From assembly GCA_964556705.1 (NCBI GenBank), contig CAZKXX010000025.1, positions 1 through 40,824 on the forward strand: a DNA stretch of 40,824 nucleotides, given 5' to 3'. The translations under genes were made by a program, and so were the position numbers. The notes below the pieces were generated by a model that saw only the letters and a program-made list of their open reading frames with translations, did not search any database and was not told where the DNA came from. Positions 9,472 through 18,080 of this stretch are shown here, in pieces (position 1 is the first letter of the stretch; each line of letters starts with the position of its first letter). Source of the DNA: CAZKXX01 sp964556705. GTDB taxonomy: Bacteria > Acidobacteriota > Terriglobia > UBA7540.

Positions 9472-9523
9472 GTAGCGGCGGTCTCTGACCGCCGTTTTCG
9501 GCGGTGAGGACACCGCCGCTACA
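9471..9523. repeat. Nested inverted repeat between convergent genes
   Basis: The outer arms TGTAGCGGCGGT and ACACCGCCGCTACA enclose inner arms ACCGCCG / CGGCGGT around TTTT. It ends one base before the stop of the minus-strand sulfatase gene and may help terminate that transcript. Its form resembles dispersed GC-rich palindromes of bacterial genomes, but no second copy is seen in this window. Confidence 0.6.
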
Positions 9524-9524
9524 G

Positions 9525-11639
9525 TTACTCAAATCGGCTGCGGTACTGTTGGCAAAAGGCGGGGGACTGGCGGCAGAGGGTCTGAAACTCGCTCCTGGCG
9601 CCATTGCGGTCGCCGGTCTGGAGCAGCGCGAACGCCAGGTTCAGCCGCGCCGCGGCGTACTCGCGGTTGAGCTCGAGCGCGCGCCGGTAGAACTTCACGG
9701 CCTCCGGCAATCGGCCGGAATTGGCGTGCGCGATACCGAGGTAGTTTGAAAGCACGGCGTTTTCCGGCCCCACTTCCGCCGCGCGGCGCAAGGGCGGCAA
9801 GGCCTCGGAATAGCGCTGCAAGTCAACCAGAACCATTCCGAGTTCCTGCTGCGCGGGCGCGTAGTTGGGTTTCAACTCCGCCGCCTTCGCAAAGTGCCGG
9901 TGCGCTTCCTCGTTCTTCCTCTCCATCCGCGCCGCAAGTCCCAACCCGTGGTGCGCGAGAAAGTTTTGCGGATTCTCCCGCAGCGCCAGTTCCAGCCACG
10001 GGCGCGCGTCAGCGCCTTTGCCCTGCGCGATCTGGACCCGCGCCATACCCATCATCGCCTGCTGGAACGATGGGCTGAGTTTCAGGCAGGCGAGGAAGTG
10101 CTTCTCGGCTTCCGGCCAGCGCCGCGCCTTCGAAGCGTTTTCGGCCAGCATGAAGGGAATCAGATAGAGGTTCGGCTCCTCGGCGGCGACGGAACGCAGC
10201 GCCGCGTTCGAGGCGTCGAGCCGGCCGGCGGCGGCGAGGTCCGTGGCGCGCAGGATGGCCTTGAACACCTTCAAGCGGTCCTTGGGATCGGGGAGCGAAG
10301 CGTAATCGGTGGCGCGCGCGGGCGCCGAATAGGCAAGATAGCCCAGCGATTTCAGTTTCTCGAGCGTCTCTGGCGCAAGGGAAGGCTTTTCAACGGTCAC
10401 CTTTGCCGGGTACCGACGCTCGATTTCCCGCAATTGTTCGCGCAGCGCGTGCGCTTCCGCTCGACGCTGCGAATAGAGATTCGTCATCTGTGCAACATCG
10501 GCGCGCACGTCGTAGAGTTCCGGTTTCGGCGCCTCGATGTAGTGATACCGCCGCGTCGTCAAGGAGCGAAGTGGCGCCCAGCCGAAGGAATTGTGCGGGT
10601 AAAACGTCTCGCCGTAAACGGGCCGCTCGGCGGCCGCGGGACGGCCCAGCACGAGCGAAGCGAGGCTTGCGCCCTGAAACTGCCGGCTGAGGGGGTCGCG
10701 CAGGCCCAGCAGGTCGAGAACGGTCGGCGCGATATCCACCGTGGCCACGGGCTGCGCGACCGCGCGCGGCGCGGCTCGCCCGCGCGGCGGCTTGATGATG
10801 AGCGGCACGTGCAGCGTGGAGTTGTAGAGGAAAAATCCGTGCTCGTCCTCGCCGTGTTCGCCCAGCGACTCGCCGTGGTCGCTGGTGAGGACGATGAGCG
10901 AGCGGTCGTAGAGGCCGCGCGCGCGCAAGTCGTCGAACAGGCGCGCAAGCTGGCTGTCCGTGTAAGCGACCTCGCCGTCGTAGAGCCGTCCCGCGTAGCG
11001 GGTCTTAAACGGCTCGGGCGGGTTGTAGTCGCTGTGCGGGTCGAAGAGGTGGACCCAGAGGAAAAACGGCCGCGCCGCCTGCGCGCCCTCGCTGTGCCCC
11101 TCGAGCCAGGCGAGCGAGCGGTCGATCGTCGCGTCGGCGCGCCGCTGGATGTTGCCGGGATTTTCGGTCTCGAACTGCCGCGCGTCGAAGTGGTCGTCGT
11201 AGGTCTCGAACCCGCGCCCGAATCCCCACGACCGGTCGAGGACGAAGGCGCTGACGAACGCCGCGGTGCGGTAACCCTGGCGCGCGAACGCCTCGGCGAG
11301 CAGGCCGACGTTCGGCGGCACGCCCGTCCCCGTGAAGTCGCGCACGCCGTGGTACATCGGATAAGTTCCGGAGAGGATGACGGCGTGCGACGGCAGGGTG
11401 ATGGGCACCTGCGCGAGCGCGTACTCGAACCGCGAGCCCTCGCGCGCCAGCGCGTCCATGGCGGGCGTTGCGACGTTGCGCGCGCCGTAGCTGCCCAGGC
11501 GGTCGGCGCGCAGCGTATCCACGGTAATCAGCACGACAGGCGCGGCGGGGTTGCCGGCGGCCTCGGTGCCCGGACCTCCGCTGCACGCGGCGAGCAGCAG
11601 GGAAGCGAGGGCGGAGGCGGTCGCGCGGAATCGCGTCAC
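9525..11639 (-). CDS. Sulfatase-like hydrolase/transferase lipoprotein with TPR domain (Thr at nucleophile position)
   Basis: A 704-residue protein. It begins with a GTG and a short signal sequence ending in the lipobox LLAAC (Cys about residue 19). The sulfatase fold follows: VVLITVDTLRADRLGSYG (metal Asp), ITLPSHAVILSGTYP, WVHLFDPHSDYNPP, and IVLTSDHGESLGEHG. The C-terminal third (about residues 440-704) consists of tetratricopeptide repeats such as AHHGLGLAARMERKNEEA. The usual sulfatase Cys/Ser-x-Pro-x-Arg is replaced by Thr-Leu-Pro-Ser-His, so it cannot carry formylglycine; a Thr nucleophile as in phosphoethanolamine transferases or phosphodiesterases is more likely. The start overlaps the stop of the upstream paralogue (GTGA, 11636-11639), implying translational coupling. 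Confidence 0.85.
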   Translation of the reverse strand: MTRFRATASALASLLLAACSGGPGTEAAGNPAAPVVLITVDTLRADRLGSYGARNVATPAMDALAREGSRFEYALAQVPITLPSHAVILSGTYPMYHGVRDFTGTGVPPNVGLLAEAFARQGYRTAAFVSAFVLDRSWGFGRGFETYDDHFDARQFETENPGNIQRRADATIDRSLAWLEGHSEGAQAARPFFLWVHLFDPHSDYNPPEPFKTRYAGRLYDGEVAYTDSQLARLFDDLRARGLYDRSLIVLTSDHGESLGEHGEDEHGFFLYNSTLHVPLIIKPPRGRAAPRAVAQPVATVDIAPTVLDLLGLRDPLSRQFQGASLASLVLGRPAAAERPVYGETFYPHNSFGWAPLRSLTTRRYHYIEAPKPELYDVRADVAQMTNLYSQRRAEAHALREQLREIERRYPAKVTVEKPSLAPETLEKLKSLGYLAYSAPARATDYASLPDPKDRLKVFKAILRATDLAAAGRLDASNAALRSVAAEEPNLYLIPFMLAENASKARRWPEAEKHFLACLKLSPSFQQAMMGMARVQIAQGKGADARPWLELALRENPQNFLAHHGLGLAARMERKNEEAHRHFAKAAELKPNYAPAQQELGMVLVDLQRYSEALPPLRRAAEVGPENAVLSNYLGIAHANSGRLPEAVKFYRRALELNREYAAARLNLAFALLQTGDRNGARSEFQTLCRQSPAFCQQYRSRFE

Positions 11640-13609
11640 GGTGATTTGGCCCGGTTGAACTCGCGCTCGGCGTCGGCGGCGCGGCCCAGCGCCTGGTAAG
11701 CGAGGCCCAGACTGTAGCGCGCGCGGCGCGACCGCGGGTCGATTTCGAGCGAGCGCTCGAACTGCTTCGCGGCTTCGGCGGGCTTGCCCTGTTGCCAGTA
11801 AACCTCGCCGACGGCCGCCTGGCCCGGCGCGTAATTCGGATTGATGGAGACGGTCCGCTGGAACTCGCGCAGCGCCGCGTCGAGATTTTTCCTTTTCAGA
11901 TGGATGATTCCCAGATTAAAGGCCGCAAGGAAGTGCGTGGGGTCGAGTTCGAGCGCGCGCGCGAAAGACTCGGCGGCGCCGTCCACATTGCCGACTTCGA
12001 CCTGCGCGGTGCCGAGGTAAAAGAGCGCGAGCGAGAAGTTGGGGTTCACTTTCAACGCCGCGCGCAGGTGTTCGATGGCGCGCGGGAAGTCGCGCATGCG
12101 GTGATAGTTGAGCGCCATCAGATAGTTGATGGTGAGCGACTCGGGCTCGGTTTTCGCCGCCTCGCGCAGCTTGCGCAGCGATTCCTGGTGCCGGCCGCGC
12201 TGCCCGTCCGCCATGGCTTCGGAGACCAGCTCGTAGATGTGGATGCGGTCTTTGGGGTCGGGCAGAGGTTCGCCCGACGGCGCGGCGAACGTCCCCGCCG
12301 AAACCGCGACGTAACCCAGCGAGCGCAGGCGCTCGTAGAGCGCCGGGTCGGTCAGCTCCTTTTCGGGCTCGGGCCCCGCGGCGGGCGTGAAGCGGCGCAT
12401 CAGGCCGTGCAGGCGCTCGCGCATCTCGTTGGCCCGCGCCCGCTGCGAATCGAACAGGTTTTTCCGTTCGCCTGGATCGTTGCGAAGGTCGTAGAGTTCG
12501 GGCTTCGGCGCTTCGATAAACTTCCAGCCGCGCGACTGGAGCGCGCGCAACTGGCTCCAGTGGAAATGCAGCAGGGGCAGGTAGCTTTCCGCGTAGAGGT
12601 TCGAAGACGCGCCGCCCGGCCGCCCCAGCATCGCCGACATCAGGCTGCGTCCCTGAACGCTCGATGGAACCGGCAGCTTGAGCGCCTGGAGCAGCGTGGG
12701 CAGCACGTCCACCAGCGAAACTTCTTCCTCCACCACGCGCGGCGGGAGGCCCGGAATCTTCAGGATGAGCGGAATCTGAAGCGTCGAGTTGTAGATGAAA
12801 AACCCGTGCGTCTTTTCGTCGTGCTCGCCGAGCCCCTCGCCGTGGTCGCTCAGCAGCGCAATGACGGCCGGGTCGTACATCCTCCGCTCGCGCAGGTAGT
12901 CGAACAGGCGGCCGACCTGGGCGTCGGCGAAGGCGACCTCGCCGTCGTATGGGTTGGCGCGAAAGCGGCTGCCGAAGGGCTCGGGCGCGGCGTAGGGATG
13001 GTGGGGGTCGTAGAGGTGGACCCAGAGGAAAATGGGCCGGCGCGGGTTGCGTTTCAGCCAGCCGAGCGCTTCGTCCATCACCTGGTCGCCCGGACGCTCC
13101 ATCTGGTCGAGATTGCCGTCCGCGAGGCGGCTGAAGTCGAAGTAATCGAAATAAGTGTCAAAACCCTGATTCAGTCCGAAGCGCGAGTCGAGCACCGCCG
13201 AGCCGATAAACGCCGCGGTCGTATAGCCCTGCTCGCGCAGGATGCGGGCGAGCGTCACGCTGCCCGTGGCCAGCTTGTTGCCGCTGAAATCGTGCATCCC
13301 GGTGGCCATGGGAAACTGGCCGGTGAAGAGCGAGGCGTGAGCGGGCAGCGTGATGGGGACGGGCGTAAAGGCCTGCGCGAAGCGCACGCCTTCGCCGGCC
13401 AGCCGGTCCAGGTTGGGCGTCTGAGCGTTCTTGTACCCGTAGCACCCCACGCGGTCGGCGCGCAGCGTGTCAATTGTAATCAGGATGACGTCGGGTTTGT
13501 TCTGCGCGGAAGCCGAAAGGGAAATCCCGAGCAGGACGGCCAGCACCCCCAGCGCGCCCCGAGCGCCCAGCCTGCACTCCGGCGGGCGAAGCGCACGGCG
13601 CTCAGTCAT
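11636..13609 (-). CDS. Sulfatase-like hydrolase/transferase with TPR domain, exported paralogue
   Basis: A 657-residue paralogue of the downstream gene. It starts MTERRALRPP at the ATG 13607-13609 with a signal peptide ending about SLSASAQ. The catalytic domain shows VILITIDTLRADRVGCYG, ITLPAHASLFTGQFP, WVHLYDPHHPY and IALLSDHGEGLGEHD. TPR repeats occupy about residues 440-657. As in its partner, Thr sits where sulfatases have Cys/Ser (TLPAH), so sulfatase activity is doubtful. The gene overlaps the end of the reductase gene by 8 bases and the next gene by 4. The tandem pair probably arose by duplication and may act as a complex through the TPRs; both points are inferred. Confidence 0.85.
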   Translation of the reverse strand: MTERRALRPPECRLGARGALGVLAVLLGISLSASAQNKPDVILITIDTLRADRVGCYGYKNAQTPNLDRLAGEGVRFAQAFTPVPITLPAHASLFTGQFPMATGMHDFSGNKLATGSVTLARILREQGYTTAAFIGSAVLDSRFGLNQGFDTYFDYFDFSRLADGNLDQMERPGDQVMDEALGWLKRNPRRPIFLWVHLYDPHHPYAAPEPFGSRFRANPYDGEVAFADAQVGRLFDYLRERRMYDPAVIALLSDHGEGLGEHDEKTHGFFIYNSTLQIPLILKIPGLPPRVVEEEVSLVDVLPTLLQALKLPVPSSVQGRSLMSAMLGRPGGASSNLYAESYLPLLHFHWSQLRALQSRGWKFIEAPKPELYDLRNDPGERKNLFDSQRARANEMRERLHGLMRRFTPAAGPEPEKELTDPALYERLRSLGYVAVSAGTFAAPSGEPLPDPKDRIHIYELVSEAMADGQRGRHQESLRKLREAAKTEPESLTINYLMALNYHRMRDFPRAIEHLRAALKVNPNFSLALFYLGTAQVEVGNVDGAAESFARALELDPTHFLAAFNLGIIHLKRKNLDAALREFQRTVSINPNYAPGQAAVGEVYWQQGKPAEAAKQFERSLEIDPRSRRARYSLGLAYQALGRAADAEREFNRAKSP

Positions 13610-14312
13610 ATTTCTCGAAGCTGAAGTTGCTCCGGTCATATCCGAGTTCTTCCAGCCGCCGGCAGACGGCTTCGACCATCTTCCGCAGGCCGCAGATGTA
13701 AGCGTGGAAGCCGCTCCGGCCGGAGAACTGCGCGGCCAGATGTTCCTGCACGTAGCCGCGGAGACCCTTCCATTCGGGACTCGGCCGGCTGAGCGTGGGG
13801 ATAAATTGAAAGTTGGGATGCTCGGCGGCGAGCCGCTCGAATTCGCTGCGGTAGGGGATGTCGGCTTCGGTCCTCACGCCGAGCAGCAGCCGCACTTCAC
13901 CCGCGACGGGCCGGGTGTAAAGGTGCTGAATCATGGCGCGCAGCGGCGCGATGCCCGTGCCCGTGGCGATGAAGGCGGTGGAGGCGCCCGGCGGCTCGCG
14001 GAGCGCGAACGCTCCGTGCGGACCGGAAAAGCGGATGCGCATGCCGGGCTCGAGCGAATAGAGCCACGGCGAAGCCACGCCGCCGGGAATGACGTTCAGG
14101 CAGAGGTCGAAGCGACGGCCGTGGTCGGGAGCCGAAGCGACCGAATAGTAGCGCGTCAGCTTCCGCCCCTCGACTTGGATGTTGAGGGCGATGTACTGCC
14201 CGGGCCGGAAGTCGAACGGTTCGCCGCCCAGCACTTCAAACTGGAAATGGCGGGCGCGCTGGCCCATTCGGCTCGCCGCGCGCAGAATGGCTTCGCGAAT
14301 TCTCGGATTCAC
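13602..14312 (-). CDS. Ferredoxin/flavodoxin-NADP reductase-family flavoprotein
   Basis: A 236-residue protein of the ferredoxin-NADP(+) reductase superfamily. FAD-binding motifs are LTRYYSVASAP (RxYS) and GGVASPWLY. The NAD(P)-binding half has STAFIATGTGIAPLRAMI, LLLGVRTEADI and the C-terminal YICGLRKMVEAV, and ends ...FEKYD, so it lacks an extra iron-sulfur domain. It transfers electrons between a pyridine nucleotide and a partner that cannot be named. It starts at a GTG whose first bases overlap the stop of the upstream CbiX-like gene (GTGA, 14309-14312), and its end overlaps the next gene by 8 bases, so it is translationally coupled in the minus-strand operon. Confidence 0.87.
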   Translation of the reverse strand: MNPRIREAILRAASRMGQRARHFQFEVLGGEPFDFRPGQYIALNIQVEGRKLTRYYSVASAPDHGRRFDLCLNVIPGGVASPWLYSLEPGMRIRFSGPHGAFALREPPGASTAFIATGTGIAPLRAMIQHLYTRPVAGEVRLLLGVRTEADIPYRSEFERLAAEHPNFQFIPTLSRPSPEWKGLRGYVQEHLAAQFSGRSGFHAYICGLRKMVEAVCRRLEELGYDRSNFSFEKYD

Positions 14313-14710
14313 CGGGCTGCCTTCGTCCTGCCCACGGTCTCGCGGACCAGACTGAGAATCATCGCGGGCATCTGCGGATGGCCCTCGAGTGAAGGTCCCA
14401 CTTCGATTTCGAGCGCGGGATGGCGCTCGCGCAGCGGCTCGACCAGGCGCGGCAGGTCCCGCTGCAAATGGATTCCCAGGGTCAGGAAATAGGGGATCAC
14501 AATGACGCGCCGCAGTCCCGCCTCGCGCGCCGCGGCAATGGCGGCTTCCAGACTCGGCTCGGCCAGCTCCAGGAACGCCGCGCGCACGTAATCGCAGGTC
14601 CCCTCCTGCGACACGCGCTTCGCCAGCTCGTGGACGGACTGGTTGGCTTCCGCCACGCTGCTGCCATGGGCAAAAAGGATAATCCCCGTCGTCTTTCCAG
14701 GCTCGCCCAT
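14309..14710 (-). CDS. CbiX/SirB-type sirohydrochlorin chelatase
   Basis: A 133-residue single-domain chelatase. GIILFAHGSSVAEANQ holds the N-terminal metal-binding His (AHGS), AAFLELAEPSLEAAI is the conserved second block, and VIVIPYFLTLGIHLQRDLP is the third block, where the second catalytic His is normally found. This short form resembles the ancestral homodimeric CbiXS, which inserts cobalt (or iron, or nickel) into sirohydrochlorin. No cobalamin or siroheme genes are adjacent. The downstream flavin reductase is coupled by a 4-base overlap, which could suggest a role in sulfite/nitrite or tetrapyrrole metabolism, but that is inference. ATG at 14708-14710. Confidence 0.85.
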   Translation of the reverse strand: MGEPGKTTGIILFAHGSSVAEANQSVHELAKRVSQEGTCDYVRAAFLELAEPSLEAAIAAAREAGLRRVIVIPYFLTLGIHLQRDLPRLVEPLRERHPALEIEVGPSLEGHPQMPAMILSLVRETVGRTKAAR

Positions 14711-14739
14711 CGCGGAATTCCTTGCCGGGAATTTCTATT

Positions 14740-15348
14740 CTAACCCGGACGAAGGCGTCTGAGTAGTGGAGGAGACGGATTTTGCCGGCTTTGCGAGCGA
14801 AGACGGCTGAGGGCGCGCTCGAATTCGCCGTCGCCGAGCACGGGCATGGCGCCGGCCGTGGAAAGCTCGCGGTCCAGTTCCACCCAGGACTTGCATCCCC
14901 GATACTCGGCGCGGAAGGGAAGCAGGACCTCGGGAAGCGTATAAACGCGCAGCGCGAGCAGGAGCAGAGGACGCTCCGGTCTGTACACGAAGCGCCTCTT
15001 GAGAAACTCGTCCGTCCAGACGTGGAACTCGCTCAGCGCCCGCAGAACATCCGGCGATTTGACAGGAAACGACTCGGCAACGATGGCGTACACGCGGACG
15101 CGCACGGCCCCGCCGGCCGGCTGGGCGGCAAGCGCGCGGTCGAAGTCCGCCTGAAATTCCGGCCGCACGTGGCGGCGGTGCTGATGTTCGTACGTCGGAT
15201 AGAGGAAAAACTCGCTGTGCTCGAGGCGGAACTCGCCGCCTTGTTCTTCGATGCCGCCCTTGCGGAGCAGCATCGTCTGCCGGCCCGCCGCCAGCGCTTC
15301 GGCAACGACGGCCCATTCTTTCAGCGCCATGCGGTTTCGCTCGAGCAT
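14740..15348 (-). CDS. DUF1802 family protein
   Basis: A 202-residue protein. The N-terminus reads MALKEWAVVAEALAAGRQTM then LLRKGGIEEQ, and a conserved FFLYPTYEHQH block follows at about residues 46-56. A Leu-Lys-Glu-Trp start, an 'LLRKGGI.E' segment and 'F.L.PT..HQ' are the DUF1802 signature; no biochemical role is established. The ATG at 15346-15348 (MLERNRM) is used; ATG 15328-15330 (MALKEW) is equally plausible. An overlapping open frame on the same strand is a shadow. It is 29 bases upstream of the CbiX-like gene and could lead the minus-strand operon. Confidence 0.75.
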   Translation of the reverse strand: MLERNRMALKEWAVVAEALAAGRQTMLLRKGGIEEQGGEFRLEHSEFFLYPTYEHQHRRHVRPEFQADFDRALAAQPAGGAVRVRVYAIVAESFPVKSPDVLRALSEFHVWTDEFLKRRFVYRPERPLLLLALRVYTLPEVLLPFRAEYRGCKSWVELDRELSTAGAMPVLGDGEFERALSRLRSQSRQNPSPPLLRRLRPG

Positions 15349-15415
15349 TGCCCTTGCCGTCTTATGTTATGGCCGCGCGGCAAACCGTGCAACTGCAACC
15401 CCCCGGCCCGTTCGG

Positions 15416-15444
15416 TTGACGCTCAACTCGGCCGGGAGTATCGT
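15416..15444 (+). promoter_or_regulatory. Sigma-70-type promoter for the 15566 gene
   Basis: TTGACG (15416-15421) and TATCGT (15439-15444) are separated by 17 bases, divergent from the DUF1802 gene. The leader would be about 115 bases. Confidence 0.5.
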
Positions 15445-15565
15445 AAACGCCCTCCCGCAAGCGGTGAATCGGATTAACGGGATGGGCAACGCGGGTCGTC
15501 CGCACGGCCTTTCGGGCGGAGGGCTCGACCCGCGCCAACGGGCCGTGAAGGCCCCGGAGGGTTCC

Positions 15566-16699
15566 ATGAACAGGAAACTGGCGGTATTGATGGCGGGCGC
15601 GGTGCTCTGGAGCGCCGGAATTGCGCGCGCCGATTTCTCCTACACTGAATCGAGCAAGGTCACGGGCGGGATGATCGCCGGCATGATGAAGGTGGCCGGC
15701 GCCTTCAGCAAAAAGGCCCGCGAGCCCGTCGTCACCACAACCTACGTGAAGGGCAACACGCTGCGCACCGAGACCGGTCAGGAAGCCGCGCAGATTATCG
15801 ATCTCGACGGCCGGCGCTTCATCGATCTCGACCTGAAAAAGAAGACCTTCACCATCCTGACGTTCGACGAGCTTCGCAAGGCGATGGAAGAAGCGATGGC
15901 CAAGGCCCGGAAGGAGTCGAAGGACGCCAACGTTAAAATCCGGCCCAGGGTAGAGATTGAGCCCACCGGGAACACCAGGACCATCCTCGGTGAAGAAACC
16001 AACGAAGTGAAGATGAAGGTGGAAATGGAAGTCGAGGCCGAAGACGCCGAGAAAGCCGAAGAGGCGCGCAAGATGACCTTCACGGTGGCGTCGGACTCCT
16101 GGGTGGCGCCTTCGATTTCCGGCTACAAGGAAATCCAGAGGTTCTACATGCGCATGGCGCGTGAGCTCAACTGGCTGCCGGGCGTGGTGCTGGGCGGAGA
16201 CCCGCAGATGGCGCAGGGCATGATGGAACTGAAGAAAGGCGCGGCGGAGCTCGACGGCCTGCCGCTGCTCCAGCACGCGCGCATCGGCATGGCCGGCATG
16301 CCGCTCGAAAGCGCTCCGCCGGCGGAGGGGGCAGGCGGAGCTTCTTCGACGCAGCCTGCGCAGACTCCCAGCGCCACGGCCTCGGCCACAGACGCAGCCG
16401 CGGACGCCACGCTCGCCAAAGCGTCGCCCCGGGCCGCCTCCGTCAAGCGGCTGGGAGGGATGCTCGGAGGTTTTGGGCGGAAAAAGAAGCAGCAGGAAGA
16501 ACCGCCTCCGGAACCAGCCGAAGAGACCGCAGCGACGCCGGCCGGCGCTCCCGGCGGAGCGAGCGGCTCGCTCGCCGAGATGACGATCGAGGTGACGTCG
16601 TTTTCGGCCGACGCGCTCGAGGCGTCGCTGTTCGAAATTCCCGCCGGGTTCAAGGAAGTCAAGGCGGACCCGGAGAAGGTCCTTTCGGGACGGCGCTGA
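15566..16699 (+). CDS. Exported protein of unknown function with Ala/Pro-rich linker
   Basis: A 377-residue protein with a signal peptide (MNRKLAVLMAGAVLWSAGIARA, written in two parts: MNRKLAVLMAG and AVLWSAGIARA) cleaved around residue 22. The mature part starts DFSYTESSKVTGG and has a domain with VVTTTYVKGNTLRTETG, IIDLDGRRFIDLDLKKKTF and TRTILGEETNEVK. This looks like the beta-rich 'DUF4412-like' exported proteins that track a label through a conserved strand pattern, but the family call is uncertain. A charged helix (about residues 150-172) and an Ala/Pro/Glu-rich, low-complexity stretch (about 250-340) precede a C-terminal FEIPAGFKEV motif. A GGAGGG site sits 6 bases before the ATG. The function is unknown. 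Confidence 0.7.
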   Translation: MNRKLAVLMAGAVLWSAGIARADFSYTESSKVTGGMIAGMMKVAGAFSKKAREPVVTTTYVKGNTLRTETGQEAAQIIDLDGRRFIDLDLKKKTFTILTFDELRKAMEEAMAKARKESKDANVKIRPRVEIEPTGNTRTILGEETNEVKMKVEMEVEAEDAEKAEEARKMTFTVASDSWVAPSISGYKEIQRFYMRMARELNWLPGVVLGGDPQMAQGMMELKKGAAELDGLPLLQHARIGMAGMPLESAPPAEGAGGASSTQPAQTPSATASATDAAADATLAKASPRAASVKRLGGMLGGFGRKKKQQEEPPPEPAEETAATPAGAPGGASGSLAEMTIEVTSFSADALEASLFEIPAGFKEVKADPEKVLSGRR

Positions 16700-16729
16700 T
16701 GGCAGGGACTGACTAGTCGCCAGGAGGTT

Positions 16730-16772
16730 CTTCGGCCCTCCGGTTCCGCAGAGCGGGACCGGAGGACCGAAG
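16730..16772. terminator. Strong hairpin between convergent genes
   Basis: CTTCGG-CCTCCGGT-CCGC (16730-16748) pairs with GCGG-ACCGGAGG-CCGAAG (16753-16772) with only two internal mismatches and an AGAG-type loop. It lies between the stop of the exported protein gene and the end of the ROK kinase gene, and probably acts as a bidirectional transcription end. No long T tract follows. Confidence 0.55.
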
Positions 16773-16843
16773 GATGACAAGGCCCGCGTTTTGCGACGTC
16801 CACCTTGTCGTCCGGAGCGAGCCGTCTGGGAGGGAAGGAATTT

Positions 16844-17830
16844 CTAGCGGCGGCTCCTGCTGGTGGGCAGGTAAAGCGCCGCGGCGCCGTAAATCCCCAC
16901 GTCTTTTTCGAGCTTCGCCGCGAGCAGCGGTGTCCGCACGGCGAATTTCCGGTTGATCGTGTACTTCGGGATCGTCTCCCGGATTTTCCTGAAGAGCGGC
17001 CTGCCGATGCGCGCTACGCCGCCGCCGATGATGATGGCTTCCGGGTCGAGCACGGTCATCATCCCCGCCAGCCACACGCCCAGAAAGAATCCCGTCTCAT
17101 CGATGATTTGCCGAGAGAACGCGTCGCCCTGGCGCGCGCAGTCTTCGATCATCTTGGGCGTAATCCGGCTCAGATGCCCTCGGGTGAGTTCGCGGAGTTT
17201 GCTGGGCGCGCTGTGGTCCTGCTCGAGGCGCACGCGCGCGCGACGCACCATGCCCGGTCCCGCGGCCAGCGCTTCGATGCAGCCCAGCGTTCCGCAGCCG
17301 CACCGGTAAGGACTGCGGTAATCAATCGAGACGTGGCCGCCTTCGCCCGCCACGCCGTTCTTGCCGTGATAAATCTGCCGGTTGATGATGATGCCGGTGC
17401 CGATGCCCGTCGAAACGGTCACGTAGAAGATGTCGTTGTAACCGGCCGCGGCACCGAACAGCACTTCGGCCAGTCCCGCGGCGTTCGCGTCGTTTTCAAC
17501 CTTGGCGGGCAGTCCGAACTCCTTCGTCACCAGGCGTGCCAGCGGCACGTTCCGCCAGCCCGGCAGGTTGGGAGGATTCAGCACCAGTCCCGTCGCCTGG
17601 TTCAGCGGCCCGGGCGCGCACATGCCGATGCCGGCGATGGTTTCCTTGCCGCCCGCCTGCTTGATCAGACGCTCGATGACCCGCCGGATCTGCCCGAAGC
17701 TCGATTTGAACCCGCCCCGCGCCTCGGTGGGGACCGTCAGCGACTTCACCAGGCGCCCCCGCAGGGTCACCAGGCCGCCCGCCACTTTCGTCCCGCCGAT
17801 ATCAATTCCCACGATCAGTTGTTGTCCCAT
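16844..17830 (-). CDS. ROK-family sugar kinase (glucokinase type)
   Basis: A 328-residue ROK protein. GIDIGGTKVAGGL is the phosphate-binding DxGGT motif, VENDANAAGLAE contains the catalytic Asp (ENDAN), and GHVSIDY...CGCGTLGCIEA holds the zinc site (CxCGxxGCxE). AIIIGGGVARIG near residues 275-290 is the C-terminal adenosine motif. The length and absence of an N-terminal helix-turn-helix point to a kinase, not a ROK repressor. It probably phosphorylates glucose or a related hexose with ATP; the exact sugar is not decided by sequence. The ATG at 17828-17830 has a GGAGAAGA stretch upstream. It is monocistronic and divergent from the MerR gene. Confidence 0.9.
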   Translation of the reverse strand: MGQQLIVGIDIGGTKVAGGLVTLRGRLVKSLTVPTEARGGFKSSFGQIRRVIERLIKQAGGKETIAGIGMCAPGPLNQATGLVLNPPNLPGWRNVPLARLVTKEFGLPAKVENDANAAGLAEVLFGAAAGYNDIFYVTVSTGIGTGIIINRQIYHGKNGVAGEGGHVSIDYRSPYRCGCGTLGCIEALAAGPGMVRRARVRLEQDHSAPSKLRELTRGHLSRITPKMIEDCARQGDAFSRQIIDETGFFLGVWLAGMMTVLDPEAIIIGGGVARIGRPLFRKIRETIPKYTINRKFAVRTPLLAAKLEKDVGIYGAAALYLPTSRSRR

Positions 17831-18015
17831 GATTCGTCTTCTCCGGCCCGCTTCACGTCACAGCCTCGTTTTCGGCGCCCGCAAGGCCTTCCATCGTAAC
17901 TTGCTGCGATGGGGATAACCAGCCCCCAAAGCGAAGCGCGTGGTCTCGCCGCATCAGAACGCGGGGCAGTATAACCCAGGCGGAGAGCGGCCGGACAGTT
18001 CCGCTCGTCCGGCGC

Positions 18016-18044
18016 TTGACGCTTCCGGCGCGGTTCTCTAAGAT
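18016..18044 (+). promoter_or_regulatory. Sigma-70-type promoter of the MerR-family gene
   Basis: TTGACG (18016-18021) and TAAGAT (18039-18044) with a 17-base spacer, about 30 bases before the likely ATG at 18081. Confidence 0.6.
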
Positions 18045-18080
18045 GACTTGAAGCCGCCATTGGAATCGTTCAGGGGCTCC

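Noticed and set aside
9894..13624. Plus-strand open frames of about 600 residues (9894-11699 and 11792-13624)
   Set aside because: They mirror the two sulfatase-like genes; their products are Arg/Val-rich low-complexity shadows without recognisable domains.
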